Source: Micrasema longulum
Taxonomy: Eukaryota > Arthropoda > Insecta > Trichoptera > Brachycentridae
Reading direction: 5' to 3'
Assembly: GCA_022494885.1 (NCBI GenBank)
Contig: JAGVSM010003941.1
Span: forward strand, 124,001-188,000
DNA: 64,000 bases
Below the pieces are notes generated by a model. The model was not told the DNA's origin. It was given only the letters and a program-made list of their open reading frames with translations, and ran no database searches. Shown one piece after another: positions 52,301 to 54,084 of the stretch (its first letter is position 1; each line of letters begins with the position of its first letter). A program made the position numbers and the translations under genes.

Positions 52301-53257
52301 ATAAAAAGTAAAGTTCATATACGTATTAGAAATTTATATGTATTTTCGATACTGAGTAATTTGGACTTTAAATGTACACTCGGAATAATATAGCGATCAA
52401 TATGGTCTCATGTAAAGATAAACGATTTTATTTTATTGCAATATGACTATATAGAGATGTGGCATTATCATTATCATGTAGGTGCAAGCTTGCAACAGTT
52501 ATATGAATATCAATAAAAATAGTCTAAAACTCTGAGATTAAGTCCCAAATACAATCAAGTCACAGTACACAGTAGTATACTAATTTTGTCCAATAATATA
52601 CCTGAATATCTAATAATTTTACAAAATCTAGTACCCAAAAATAAATAAGCAATGTTTTATCACATAATAATTTCGTTATTTTGCCTTCCAGGATTTAAAT
52701 GTATATAAGTTAGTAAAATGTATCGATTGAACGTGTAATTAGCCCGTAATTAAACGTAATTATTATTAAATAAAAATAAGCTGATAAAAAAATACGAAAA
52801 ATCGTGAGGTCATAATACAGCGATACTATTTAAATAAAGACAACATAACTTTGTGTACAAAAATAATCTTGGCGAAGCGCTCTAAAACAACAAAGTGTGC
52901 ATGCGTTGGTTGTGAAGAGCGCTAAAAGCAATAAATAATAAATAAATTCCCGCCATGAAATTCACTGTAAAAAAAGTGGGACTCACCTTTCCTGAATCCC
53001 AGATTTACGGTGTAGGAGATATTGTCGAACTGAATATCGACTTGATCTTTGTGCTGGAGTCTTTGGAACGTGGACACTGCTTCATCAGCGTCCAGATCTG
53101 TGGGAGAACTTTCATCTACTCTCTGGGGCTTGGTCTCCTCTTCCGCGATCTTCAGCTCCGAAGAATTCTTCATGTTGTTCAGGCTGGTAAGATTCTTTTG
53201 TGAGTTGGAACCGGTCAGCAAAATATCATTGCGAACTTCTTGAAGCGCTATTTCCAT
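1255..53257 (-). CDS. ABCG (ABCG1/ABCG4-like) half-transporter, 11 coding exons, complete
   Basis: This is the full coding span of one minus-strand gene. The exons are 53257-52987, 25390-25220, 11030-10894, 10395-10250, 8464-8226, 8115-7865, 7362-7194, 7035-6935, 4786-4631, 2566-2361 and 1396-1255. They sum to 1989 nt, that is 662 aa plus TAA, with every phase matching and every intron GT..AG. Seen: Walker [10 protein letters not shown] (113-121), Q-loop glutamine 159, signature LSGGQ (214-218), Walker B LVMFLDE (233-239), H-loop His271, six hydrophobic segments (about 412-427, 441-461, 489-508, 519-545, 551-568, 634-654) and loop cysteines 607 and 613. Family knowledge: ABCG half-transporters place the ATPase domain before the membrane domain, dimerise, and export lipids, sterols or hormones. 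The TFPxE..[12 protein letters not shown] stretch after TM2 points to the ABCG1/ABCG4 branch rather than White/Scarlet. The substrate is unknown. No frameshift or missing catalytic residue was seen. Confidence 0.95.
1659..1763 (-). repeat. SINE-A, degraded copy
   Basis: Aligns by eye with the other SINE-A copies (gaacctcggacc / gagtccgcaacactagcc equivalents) with many substitutions. It lies in intron 10 of the ABCG gene. Confidence 0.5.
1770..1785 (+). repeat. (AAT)n microsatellite
   Basis: Five AAT units next to the degraded SINE-A, possibly grown from its 3' tail. Confidence 0.6.
2361..2566 (-). CDS. ABCG coding exon 10 (TM5 and extracellular loop, residues 548-615)
   Basis: The acceptor is ttccttgcag and the donor GTATAC, the least canonical of the ten. 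The exon carries [20 protein letters not shown] (TM5), the [20 protein letters not shown] re-entrant/loop block and Cys607 and Cys613 in CKKENYC. These cysteines occupy the loop used for intra- or intermolecular disulfides in the family. The terminal exon completes Lys616. Confidence 0.94.
3059..3540 (+). pseudogene. LINE 3' fragment: reverse-transcriptase ORF end plus 3' UTR
   Basis: The frame [20 protein letters not shown] then [11 protein letters not shown] ends at TGA 3152-3154. It matches the xWNxLP..I+...SL..FK+.LK..L C-terminal block of Jockey/CR1-type LINE polymerases. The 3' UTR (gcaataagtccgcc ... aaataaataaat) is shared with the LINE at 24401-25035, so these are two 5'-truncated copies of one family. 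Confidence 0.75.
3594..4105 (+). pseudogene. mariner-family transposase remnant
   Basis: The reading VEDRQVIVK.., then [19 protein letters not shown], matches the mariner helix-turn-helix/linker block. After an internal deletion near 3808, [20 protein letters not shown] and [17 protein letters not shown] match the C-terminal catalytic region around the third acidic residue. In-frame stops and the deletion make it dead. The end near 4090-4115 (ttttgggtgcacctta) looks like a mariner terminal repeat. It sits in intron 9. Confidence 0.8.
4135..4370 (+). repeat. SINE-C copy
   Basis: Shares gtgtgaaatagaa..accttggacgag, aaaaatcctgaaaa.ggaaat and the 3' part ctggcacctgaagcgtaagactgacc with other SINE-C copies at 14050, 45610 and 59535. 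The tRNA-like centre is degraded here. Intron 9. Confidence 0.65.
4631..4786 (-). CDS. ABCG coding exon 9 (TM3-TM4, residues 496-547)
   Basis: The acceptor is acatttcag and the donor GTAAGT. The exon encodes [20 protein letters not shown] and a long hydrophobic stretch ending [11 protein letters not shown] (TM4). Exactly 52 codons, phase 0 at both ends. Confidence 0.94.
5280..5575 (+). repeat. LINE 3' UTR remnant
   Basis: The segment cacaggactttagtcccatag..ttgagac and the A-rich end recur in reverse at 59770-59860, next to a recognisable RT C-terminus. This is therefore the non-coding tail of that LINE family. Intron 8. Confidence 0.55.
6056..6255 (+). repeat. SINE-A, near-complete copy
   Basis: tRNA-like head ggttgtggtcctgtggctag with a B-box-like ggttcgaatcc, followed by the body attttctaatagtgagttat and ..tatgggtaaatcagaagaacgcaaata, ending in an A tract. 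Five other copies in the window share this order. Intron 8. Confidence 0.8.
6935..7035 (-). CDS. ABCG coding exon 8 (TM2-TM3 loop, residues 463-495)
   Basis: The acceptor is tttgttacag and the donor GTGAGT. It encodes the conserved cytoplasmic loop [20 protein letters not shown] and the start of TM3 (DIPIS). The match of this loop to the ABCG1/ABCG4 pattern is one of the strongest family markers outside the ATPase domain. The exon is too short to stand out as an ORF and was placed by splice phase. Confidence 0.94.
7194..7362 (-). CDS. ABCG coding exon 7 (TM1-TM2, residues 406-461)
   Basis: The acceptor is tttatttcag. The donor chosen is the strong GTAAGT rather than the overlapping GTGTAA two bases upstream, and only that choice keeps the frame into exon 8. 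The exon encodes [20 protein letters not shown] (TM1) and a second hydrophobic segment ending MLTILT. Confidence 0.94.
7441..7690 (-). repeat. SINE-C copy (reverse)
   Basis: On the plus strand the reversed B box (tctcgaacccaggacctcg), then atggtagacgaacacgccaac, and ttcttattcaggatttttacccgagagcag match SINE-C in reverse. It lies in intron 6, between exons 6 and 7. Confidence 0.7.
7865..8115 (-). CDS. ABCG coding exon 6 (linker, residues 323-405)
   Basis: The acceptor is acttttcag and the donor GTAATA. The exon completes the [15 protein letters not shown] block typical of ABCG1/4. A variable, lysine-rich linker follows, then the amphipathic connecting helix [16 protein letters not shown] that leads into the first membrane segment. 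The exon ends in phase 0. Confidence 0.94.
8226..8464 (-). CDS. ABCG coding exon 5 (D-loop and H-loop, residues 243-321)
   Basis: The acceptor is tttttcag and the donor GTAAAT. The exon opens with the D-loop GLDSSS and contains [20 protein letters not shown], with the switch histidine 271. It then has the ABCG-type [20 protein letters not shown] helix region and [10 protein letters not shown]. The next residue, Val322, is split across intron 5, which is only 110 nt. Confidence 0.95.
9320..9443 (-). repeat. SINE-B copy (reverse)
   Basis: gaacacccaagcttgagaaaaatcacatttt and the reversed B box gggaatcgaacctggaacc followed by ttccgtgcgtgagttaagcg match the copies at 38772 and 45955. It is cut at its head by a MITE-1 end. 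Intron 4. Confidence 0.75.
9444..10217 (-). repeat. MITE-1: partial copy plus complete copy, intron 4
   Basis: A truncated MITE-1 end (tgaggaagtccagtgg..) at 9444-9560 is followed by a full element at about 9562-10217. The terminal repeat aatgaggaagttaagtgg is matched at the other end by ctgaacttcctcatta. Inner landmarks are gaccggaaatcttcc, agtgacgtcattcaaagtag and ttttaccccacgcag. The family recurs at least eight more times in the window. Confidence 0.8.
10250..10395 (-). CDS. ABCG coding exon 4 (signature and Walker B, residues 194-241)
   Basis: The acceptor is atttacag and the donor GTGAGT. The exon holds the ABC signature [18 protein letters not shown] and then Walker [10 protein letters not shown], with catalytic Glu239. 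These are diagnostic of ABCG proteins. The exon is interrupted after two bases of the Thr242 codon. Confidence 0.96.
10520..10800. repeat. foldback element in intron 3
   Basis: catcagaggcagacggatgc at 10541-10560 is repeated in reverse complement as gcatccgtctgcctctgagg near 10759-10778, and both arms extend outward with mismatches. A transcript of this 498-nt intron could form a hairpin about 90 nt from exon 3. Confidence 0.7.
10894..11030 (-). CDS. ABCG coding exon 3 (Q-loop, residues 149-193)
   Basis: The acceptor is ttaatttcag and the donor GTGAGT. The exon encodes [19 protein letters not shown]. This is the conserved ABCG Q-loop block, with Gln159 expected to contact the gamma-phosphate water and metal and to couple to the membrane domain. 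It is followed by an amphipathic, charged helical stretch. The exon ends in phase 0. Confidence 0.95.
11062..11760 (-). pseudogene. LINE remnant (minus) interrupted by MITE-3
   Basis: ttattatatatacggcctaagcc..atgaagaaacatatg and, beyond the MITE-3, ctcgcactgtgttagtggcg.. and acttctggtgacacgattgg match the LINE at 46670-47470 segment by segment. The reading frame on the minus strand is heavily degraded. Confidence 0.6.
11232..11605. repeat. MITE-3, complete foldback copy with GC-rich loop
   Basis: The ends are ACAGGGTGTTC and its inverse. Arms of about 130 nt pair (aaccctgtcacatccgaaac / gtttcggatgtgacagggtt; gcttacttctgcaggggag / ctcccctgcagaagtcagc). The loop ggcgtggccgcgcggtccg is far more GC-rich than the flanks. 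It is inserted in a LINE fragment. Confidence 0.9.
11761..12835. other. intron 2 segment, nothing recognised
   Basis: No coding pattern or shared repeat. A small palindrome, aaactactcatttatgagtagttt, lies near 12534-12558. Confidence 0.5.
12838..13145. repeat. MITE-3, second foldback copy
   Basis: Same ACAGGGTGTTCTTTAAACCC ends and arms as 11232-11605, but the GC-rich loop is reduced to gaagcaaggggggagc. That loss suggests slippage or deletion at the hairpin tip. Confidence 0.88.
13150..13921. repeat. MITE-2 copy split by another TIR element
   Basis: The left part (gtccgtattctaatggg, atcttcaattttatttacaaag) and the right end (ccgtctcgatatgtatcg..taatcgcggccc) belong to the MITE-2 family. 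They are separated by the element at 13352-13868. Confidence 0.65.
13352..13868. repeat. nested TIR element (MITE-X)
   Basis: The ends tatagtcctttaaatatagc and ..cattttaaggactata are inverted repeats, continuing through tgattagaatgacagctgtc / gacaactgtctttctaatca. It is about 517 nt with no ORF, and inserted in MITE-2. Confidence 0.75.
14050..14320 (+). repeat. SINE-C copy
   Basis: Head gtgtgaaatagaaatataacc, middle tcctgaaaaagaaaacctag, B-box-like ctgggttcaactcctggcagg, and tail ctactggactgagccaagaag. Intron 2. Confidence 0.7.
14325..14697 (+). repeat. MITE-1 copy
   Basis: gatacggtgctacgggaaattgg through ttccggtttacgggaagcc to ccactgaacttccttag. It has the usual inner landmarks and a slightly truncated left end. 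Intron 2. Confidence 0.75.
15236..15350 (+). repeat. SINE-A, left half
   Basis: ggttgtggtctcgttgctag, B box ggggtttgaaccccg and attttctaatactgagttat are present. The body breaks off after ttatttacaactaatg; the missing part is found at 16806-16886. Confidence 0.7.
15351..16805 (+). repeat. retroelement insertion (LINE 3' region) inside SINE-A
   Basis: The last 440 nt (from tcttcctcatcgtttctttg to aactgtactgtatgtttcctaaataaaa) match 57048-57418. The earlier part is AT-rich without a clear ORF and may itself be composite. It ends in an A-rich tail, as retroposed insertions do. Confidence 0.55.
16806..16886 (+). repeat. SINE-A, right half
   Basis: ggcccccaaaatttaaatatttgggtaaatcataaaaacg is the 3' part of SINE-A and continues the copy broken at 15350. 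Confidence 0.65.
17270..17755. repeat. two adjacent MITE-2 copies
   Basis: Each carries tatcgat..attt, ggtaattaa.catgtt, attttactttgtagata..aatgaaga and a gacttcccat / cttaccactgtaatacgggccc end. The junction near 17490-17520 (gggcccagggccgcgattat) puts two ends head to tail. Confidence 0.65.
18148..18408 (+). repeat. MITE-1 copy, left-truncated
   Basis: gaacaacgtcacaagttcttcc, gatttccggtttccgggaagcc and the right end caccgaacttcctcatt. Just upstream (17941-18055) is a stretch like the 3' part of SINE-C in reverse. Confidence 0.7.
18409..20205. other. intron 2 segment, no gene seen
   Basis: AT-rich. A CA-rich simple stretch at 18711-18802 (acacacct, acacaaacacac repeats) is the only local structure noted. 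Confidence 0.5.
20207..20550 (+). repeat. MITE-1 copy
   Basis: aataaggaagttcagtcctacggg at the left, cttccaaatcaaccaatgat in the middle and a damaged right end (ccgccgaatttccc). Confidence 0.7.
21215..21770 (+). pseudogene. possible degenerate LINE reverse transcriptase
   Basis: A 91-codon open frame reads [16 protein letters not shown], which resembles the YADD active-site strand of LINE polymerases with one Asp lost. Across a stop, [16 protein letters not shown] resembles the NPxKTExxLFTR block. Spacing is about right for an R1/Jockey-like RT. The match is weak and the frame is broken. The longer opposite-strand ORF (21638-21252) I take as a shadow. Confidence 0.3.
22243..22530 (+). repeat. 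dispersed retroelement tail, copy 1
   Basis: tatgtttttgttcgtttattgtgc.., ggcacgggtaaccccac and atttttattattaattat recur in the same order at 35690-35970. It resembles a 3' UTR; class not resolved. Confidence 0.6.
23216..23580 (+). repeat. dispersed repeat D, copy 1
   Basis: ttttctgtcactctc.., acgtcggactgattatgcc, gaagacggcagataaaactgg and ggtaaatgtctatagtgtg match 42440-42845. Partial reverse copies lie near 27935-28005 and 60275-60430. No ORF of substance. Confidence 0.65.
23703..24152. repeat. MITE-2 copy interrupted by SINE-A
   Basis: Left end gggcccgtattctaattgg and right end ..tatagtcgcggccc flank a reverse SINE-A at 23937-24093. Confidence 0.65.
23937..24093 (-). repeat. SINE-A copy (reverse) nested in MITE-2
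   Basis: ctattaggaaatgggaatcaag, reversed B box ggttcgaacttcgg and gcaacaccagcccctgg match SINE-A reversed. Confidence 0.75.
24154..24400. repeat. MITE-2, complete copy
   Basis: The terminal inverted repeats ggccccgattacaatggg and cccattgtaatcggggcc are nearly perfect. The element is about 245 nt without coding capacity and abuts a LINE fragment at 24401. Confidence 0.88.
24401..25035 (+). pseudogene. LINE 3' fragment (RT C-terminus and 3' UTR)
   Basis: A single frame open from 24401 to the TAA at 24763-24765 reads [20 protein letters not shown], then [14 protein letters not shown], and ends [20 protein letters not shown] plus [11 protein letters not shown]. This is the C-terminal part of a Jockey/CR1-type polymerase with no internal stop, so the copy is fairly young. 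The UTR motif gcaataagcccgccaatgta is shared with 3059-3540. Confidence 0.85.
25040..25185 (+). repeat. SINE-C copy beside exon 2
   Basis: gattcgcctacattgcttgaggtcctaggttcgatttctgacgg contains the B box and flank typical of SINE-C. It lies in intron 2, starting about 35 nt past the exon 2 donor. Confidence 0.65.
25220..25390 (-). CDS. ABCG coding exon 2 (Walker A, residues 92-147)
   Basis: The acceptor is a T-rich tract ending ttttcag and the donor is GTAAGA. The exon carries [20 protein letters not shown] and the following KST, that is the A-loop side strand and the P-loop that binds ATP phosphates. It lies isolated between introns of 27.6 kb and 14.2 kb. A SINE-C copy starts about 35 nt past its donor. 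Confidence 0.95.
25500..26105 (+). pseudogene. LINE reverse-transcriptase end, family L2
   Basis: The frame [20 protein letters not shown] then [20 protein letters not shown] matches the minus-strand fragment at 54700-54500 (IVRWGGAYANILNPLKIVQR). The 3' region (aagagctagtctctttttttggagag) is also shared. Truncated at both ends; intron 1. Confidence 0.65.
26110..27360. other. intron 1 segment, no gene seen
   Basis: AT-rich. Around 27000-27180 a stretch resembles, in reverse, the arm of the foldback at 28024-29467 (aggcgtaatcggtcggtcg, taagaaataattgtttttatc), so it may be an old partial copy. Confidence 0.4.
27365..27610 (-). repeat. foldback family F, partial copy
   Basis: ggcgttgcatagtatgtagatgaaataac, tgaatgatacgcagtgtgtaaagtggccac and aaccagctaatgacagctt match family F in reverse. 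Related sequence continues at 27740-27790. Confidence 0.65.
28024..29467. repeat. large foldback (inverted-repeat) element with nested family F copy
   Basis: The left end ttaagactgtagtcgggaaa and right end ..tttcccgactacagccttaa are inverted repeats. Pairing continues inward through aaattaggaaatcatacgat and ..cggtaatattaaa / atattaccgaag near 28450-28560. The whole is a ~1.0 kb palindrome once the 480-nt insertion is removed. No ORF seen. Confidence 0.85.
28803..29282 (+). repeat. foldback family F, near-complete copy nested in the large foldback
   Basis: It starts tcaacaatattttgagtttgtcc and runs through aggcatctacagggcttatg and gacctgtcatgggctgg. It returns in reverse as cataagccctgtagatgcc to ctgttgtaatatgttaat, so it has its own inverted arms. 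Confidence 0.8.
29470..29550 (-). repeat. foldback family F, fragment
   Basis: aatgacaggtcataagccct and gcctagacttgtatattccc match family F in reverse. Confidence 0.6.
29872..30099 (+). CDS. unidentified 75-aa ORF with a CpG-dense start
   Basis: From an ATG at 29872 (the frame also contains an earlier ATG at 29833) the plus strand encodes [20 protein letters not shown] and continues to a TGA at 30097-30099. The 60 nt at 29881-29940 are about 75% G+C with some 15 CpG by eye, in a region that is otherwise strongly AT-rich. The first half is acidic, the second half is basic (many Lys/Arg). I recognise no family. It is antisense to the ABCG gene, in its first intron. It could be an exon of an unseen plus-strand gene, a captured gene fragment or chance; coding status is uncertain. 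Confidence 0.3.
   Translation: MSCDDMTWSPTDADAEPARRDAMATTDALHLGFYNNVMGIIPMSQVHNCFKKYRNQKIMGMRKGSVAKVKLKRVL
30432..30560 (-). repeat. MITE-1, truncated copy
   Basis: aatgaggaagttgggtgg.., ggactatcaaactaagcc and ttatcagcgctatgatttttt are one end of MITE-1. Confidence 0.65.
30980..31330 (+). pseudogene. LINE polymerase C-terminal remnant
   Basis: The frame at 31100-31297 reads [32 protein letters not shown] and then PGIIEGLEL. It matches the R(R/M)L.ISW...ITNEEVL.R.....L...I block at the end of many LINE endonuclease-RT proteins. Bounded by stops. Confidence 0.7.
31855..31965 (-). repeat. foldback family F, fragment
   Basis: aatgatgggtcataagctctg, aaatgcctagactaccatattctc match family F in reverse with substitutions. 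Confidence 0.55.
32100..32225 (+). repeat. MITE-1, truncated copy
   Basis: gtgaggaagttcagtgctac and ttacgcgcggtaaaaattataac are the left third of MITE-1. Confidence 0.7.
32226..33410. other. intron 1 segment, nothing recognised
   Basis: No coding pattern or shared repeat seen on either strand. Confidence 0.5.
33411..34145 (-). pseudogene. RTE-clade LINE fragment ending in (TGA)n
   Basis: On the minus strand the readings [36 protein letters not shown] and [20 protein letters not shown] then DRKTNTWIR are the classic RTE C-terminal region. WSDDI is followed by two in-frame stops, then [25 protein letters not shown] and TGA. A frameshift lies near 34105. The tail is a (TGA/TCA)n microsatellite at 33413-33433, the usual RTE 3' end. 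Confidence 0.9.
34853..34868 (+). repeat. (TTTA)n microsatellite
   Basis: Four TTTA units at the 3' end of the minus-strand LINE at 34870-35690; it is the A-rich retroposon tail read on the other strand. Confidence 0.6.
34870..35690 (-). pseudogene. LINE reverse-transcriptase fragment (minus)
   Basis: [20 protein letters not shown] then [18 protein letters not shown] is the RT region after the active site. Further on, [17 protein letters not shown] ends at TAA 34897-34895. Several frameshifts and stops lie between. The 5' part is lost at about 35690, where a different repeat begins. Confidence 0.8.
35690..35970 (+). repeat. dispersed retroelement tail, copy 2
   Basis: Matches 22243-22530, including ggcacgggtaaccccag and atttttattattaattat, and ends in aataaataaatcaaataaat. 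Confidence 0.6.
36353..37006 (+). pseudogene. Penelope-like element remnant with GIY-YIG endonuclease piece
   Basis: The open frame at 36367-36585 contains [20 protein letters not shown] and then SAIAEHF, the GIY-YIG nuclease core of Penelope-like retroelements. After a frameshift near 36566 the reading [20 protein letters not shown] then MTGLN is the typical C-terminus. Downstream, gtagccgaaacgtcgga resembles the Penelope terminal motif. Inverted arms (acaattcgtcgctt..tttttgtccaacagacca and its reverse) bound the unit at 36353-36391 and 36968-37006. No RT domain remains. Confidence 0.8.
37434..37625 (+). repeat. SINE-A copy
   Basis: ggctgtggtcccgtggctag, B box gaggttcgagccccg, attcccattttctaatattc and ttgggtacatcataaaaacgc. 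The best-preserved head in the window. Confidence 0.82.
37842..38763 (-). repeat. MITE-1 copy split by a palindromic insertion
   Basis: Left end taatgaggtagctcagtg, right end gggctgaagttcctcatta. The middle (ttgacggtaagtaaacc / aaaccggatatctttc) is separated by 488 nt flanked by a TAAACC duplication at 38056-38061 and 38550-38555. Confidence 0.85.
38062..38549. repeat. 488-nt near-perfect palindrome nested in MITE-1
   Basis: Centre near 38268. Arms include taaaagacgagtgatacttt / aaagtatcactcgtctttta, ccacaaatttggaatatcca / tggatattccaaatttgtgg and aaccggtttcatcgctttc / gaaagcgatgaaaccggtt-like, continuing outward to agaaatcaaacactga / tcagtgtttgatttct. The phrase near the centre resembles Penelope-like terminal sequences, but the class is not settled. 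Confidence 0.88.
38772..38948 (+). repeat. SINE-B, best-preserved copy
   Basis: cggcctccgtggtgtagcgg starts a tRNA-like head whose T arm pairs perfectly (ccggg ttcgatt cccgg). The acceptor stem does not close, so this is a SINE and not a tRNA gene. Tail ggcctcctggcctgttgtgg then A-rich. Confidence 0.85.
39896..40258. repeat. foldback family F, left part, split by a LINE
   Basis: aaaatgttcttcatctctattgtagtatg, ggcgttgcctggtatgtggg and cacagagtgtaaagtggcc match family F. The continuation is at 40883-40985. Confidence 0.7.
40259..40882 (+). pseudogene. LINE 3' fragment inserted in family F
   Basis: The frame [20 protein letters not shown] then [14 protein letters not shown] ends in RDF and TGA near 40420, the usual end of a Jockey-like polymerase. 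A 3' UTR with a small hairpin (gatagaaaatctccatc) and an (AAAT)n-rich tail follow. Confidence 0.75.
40883..40985. repeat. foldback family F, right part
   Basis: acaggtcataagccccgtgg, atgcctagacttccacattc, ctctgttgtaatatg resume family F after the LINE. Confidence 0.7.
40990..42360. other. intron 1 segment, no gene seen
   Basis: AT-rich with no coding pattern or shared repeat that I could recognise. Confidence 0.5.
42440..42845 (+). repeat. dispersed repeat D, copy 2
   Basis: ggtttttctgtcactctc, gcacgtcggactgattttgcc, gaagacgggagataaaactggg and atggtaaatatatatagggtg match 23216-23580. The open frames on both strands (up to 102 codons) are low-complexity and lack a partner in the other copy. 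Confidence 0.65.
43097..43216. repeat. short TIR element, copy 1
   Basis: cacaatttcgtttcgtaagttcg and cgaatgaatttacgaaacaaatt are imperfect inverted ends. The same structure lies at 59102-59237. Confidence 0.7.
43684..43811. repeat. short foldback element
   Basis: ctctctggttactatccgtctg and cagacggacggttgccagagac are inverted repeats about 130 nt apart end to end. The 61-codon ORF over it is a by-product. Confidence 0.65.
44218..44440. repeat. foldback element with four CACGTG sites
   Basis: Arms of about 75 nt pair almost perfectly (gttgtgtcccggtcccgtg / cacgggaccgggacacaac; ttttgtatccc / ggggatacaaag). CACGTG occurs at 44242, 44286, 44369 and 44414, two per arm. The opposite 60-62 codon ORFs here are mirror images caused by the palindrome. 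Confidence 0.88.
44755..44925 (-). repeat. SINE-A copy (reverse)
   Basis: ataatttacccaaatatttc, ctcattattagaaaatgg, gcaacactagccacgggaccac match SINE-A reversed. Confidence 0.75.
45303..45434. repeat. short hairpin MITE
   Basis: atgcccgtattcagagacaa and its near-perfect inverse ttgtgtctgaatacgggcat bound a 132-nt element. The pairing continues through aaagtacattct / agaatgtactttt. Confidence 0.88.
45610..45870 (+). repeat. SINE-C copy
   Basis: gtgaaatagaagcagaatcctgg, gtgtagtgattggcgcgttcgcc, atgcttggggtcctggg, tttgatttctgacaggttgg and ctggtacctgaggcgttagac give the full SINE-C order. A shorter piece lies at 45003-45035. Confidence 0.78.
45955..46117 (-). repeat. SINE-B copy (reverse)
   Basis: ccacaacaggtcaggaggcc, aggcttgagaaaaatcatatttt, gggaatcgaacccggaacc and gcgtcttgaccactacacc are SINE-B reversed, head complete. 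Confidence 0.82.
46670..47470 (-). pseudogene. LINE remnant (minus) interrupted by MITE-1
   Basis: ttattatatatacggtctaagtc..atgaagaaacatatg on one side and gacttctggtgacatggctggg on the other match 11062-11760. A 64-codon minus frame over 47452-47258 includes [20 protein letters not shown], resembling the degraded C-terminus of a CR1-like polymerase. Confidence 0.6.
46879..47250 (-). repeat. MITE-1 copy nested in a LINE
   Basis: ttacgaagttcggtgg.., cgattggtccgttgacggtaag, ctagtgacgtcgttcaaagtag and agctgaagtttctcaa. Confidence 0.75.
47471..51050. other. intron 1 segment, no gene seen
   Basis: Mostly AT-rich. At 50705-50925 there is sequence like the 3' part and B-box flank of SINE-C in reverse (gtgcatagggaacaccgcattgg; ggatcgaactcgataaccac). 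No ORF here shows a recognisable protein. Confidence 0.45.
51054..51620 (+). pseudogene. LINE RNase H / C-terminal fragment
   Basis: The open frame at 51111-51470 begins with the RNase H end [20 protein letters not shown]. It continues through [10 protein letters not shown] to [20 protein letters not shown] then CPCDG, the typical C-terminus of R1/Jockey/I-like LINEs. After a deletion, [20 protein letters not shown] continues in another frame. A zinc-knuckle-like CxC is visible at the break. Confidence 0.82.
51699..52130 (+). CDS. unidentified 143-aa open frame
   Basis: An uninterrupted frame from 51699 to a TAA at 52128-52130 reads [20 protein letters not shown] and [20 protein letters not shown] among others. 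Composition is plausible for protein (mixed hydrophobic and basic, few low-complexity runs). It starts about 80 nt after the LINE RNase H fragment and ends in an A-rich taaataaaaataaa stretch, so it could be part of the same or another retroelement. No family recognised. Confidence 0.25.
   Translation: MASITNFPFLVEIYKSAFNTLFFSQRIEHLLFQRSFFSLQRHNLEAECKKDGTFLTDIHFVVRSSYHAPLFLDFATMVIGLIKVINSDQHPISKINKNYFFPRILVLYMIRKATKFRVQNIYNLKNIPTFNSLLKLVHIIGSK
52140..52980. other. intron 1 segment next to exon 1, no gene seen
   Basis: AT-rich, with no shared repeat recognised. Splice signals and leader features lie on the other side of exon 1. Confidence 0.45.
52987..53257 (-). CDS. ABCG coding exon 1 (start codon, residues 1-90)
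   Basis: The start is the ATG at 53257-53255. It is the first in-frame ATG after an in-frame TGA at 53317-53315. The frame stays open for 14 codons further up but begins there with GTG, not a credible animal start. The exon encodes a polar, acidic, low-complexity N-terminus and the opening strand of the ATPase domain ([10 protein letters not shown]). It ends in phase 1 at a GTGAGT donor, and the split glycine codon is completed by exon 2. Another 11 nt of leader may join through an AG at 53270-53269, or the exon may extend to the better acceptor at 53376-53375. Confidence 0.9.
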
Positions 53258-53350
53258 TTTGTTGAGTTCTGCAGCCACAGTCACACGCACACGCGACACA
53301 AAAAACGTATTTAATCACAATAAATTAATATTCACAATGTCATCCTGAAT

Positions 53351-53375
53351 TTACCGCATTGAAGTCATTTGGGTC
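53351..53375 (-). promoter_or_regulatory. probable splice acceptor of leader exon with a short upstream ORF
   Basis: Reading the minus strand, ctttgatttctttgtttcag precedes ACCCAAATG, a good 3' splice site with AG at 53376-53375. An ATG at 53368 opens a five-codon upstream ORF closed by TAA at 53353-53351, before the main ATG at 53257. If used, the 5' leader begins in an unseen exon further upstream and carries this uORF. No transcript evidence is available. Confidence 0.4.
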
Positions 53376-53399
53376 TGAAACAAAGAAATCAAAGATTCA

Positions 53400-54080
53400 T
53401 TAACGTATTCGATGCACATTTTCATAAATAAGTCACAAATACAAAGTAGCCAGACCTTCGATTCTCAATTAATTATGAATAGTCGATTCTTATGAGTAAT
53501 TTATTGAACGTAGTGTAAATTTACTCGTGAAGTTTACAATCATTTGAAAAATAGATGCGACTTTAATTGTTTTGCACTCGAGTACGGTTGTATTGTAACT
53601 GAAAGTACTAGGATTAGATTTAAAGCACTTGGCCTGACCGTGATGATGCATCGACTGGTTTCATTTTCGATATGATGTGGTGGTACCGGACTCCGAATAA
53701 TTACTACTTCGTGCAGCCTTTGAACTGATAAATAATCGCTTATCAATATGTTTCTTATGCAGTGTAGATATGTGGCGAAGAATGTTATATTTTGCGATCG
53801 CTTTATCACCCATCGTGGCCGTGTTTGTTAGCTTAGTGACAGTGACGATTAATTAGGATTATTACAAACCCAACAAGAAGCTGTACTAGAGATATACCGT
53901 GTCAACCAATCCAATGAGCTATCAGAAAAGTGATGAATTTTCTTTTATTTGTTAGCTTAACATATTTATGATAAGATATTGTAATAGAAGTTTTTTTTTA
54001 AATTGTTTATTAATCAATTTTCTAAAAGGTACATGCTTTAAAAAAATTCTATACAGATCTACTTTTATACATCTAGTAAA
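53400..54080. other. region upstream of exon 1
   Basis: No convincing first exon, TATA box or CpG cluster could be picked by eye. The transcription start of the ABCG gene is not located. Confidence 0.4.
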
Positions 54081-54084
54081 TGTT

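Noticed and set aside
53255..53299. ABCG start at 53299 giving a 676-aa protein
   Set aside because: The codon there is GTG. The first in-frame ATG is at 53257, so the 14 extra residues are not credible in an animal gene.
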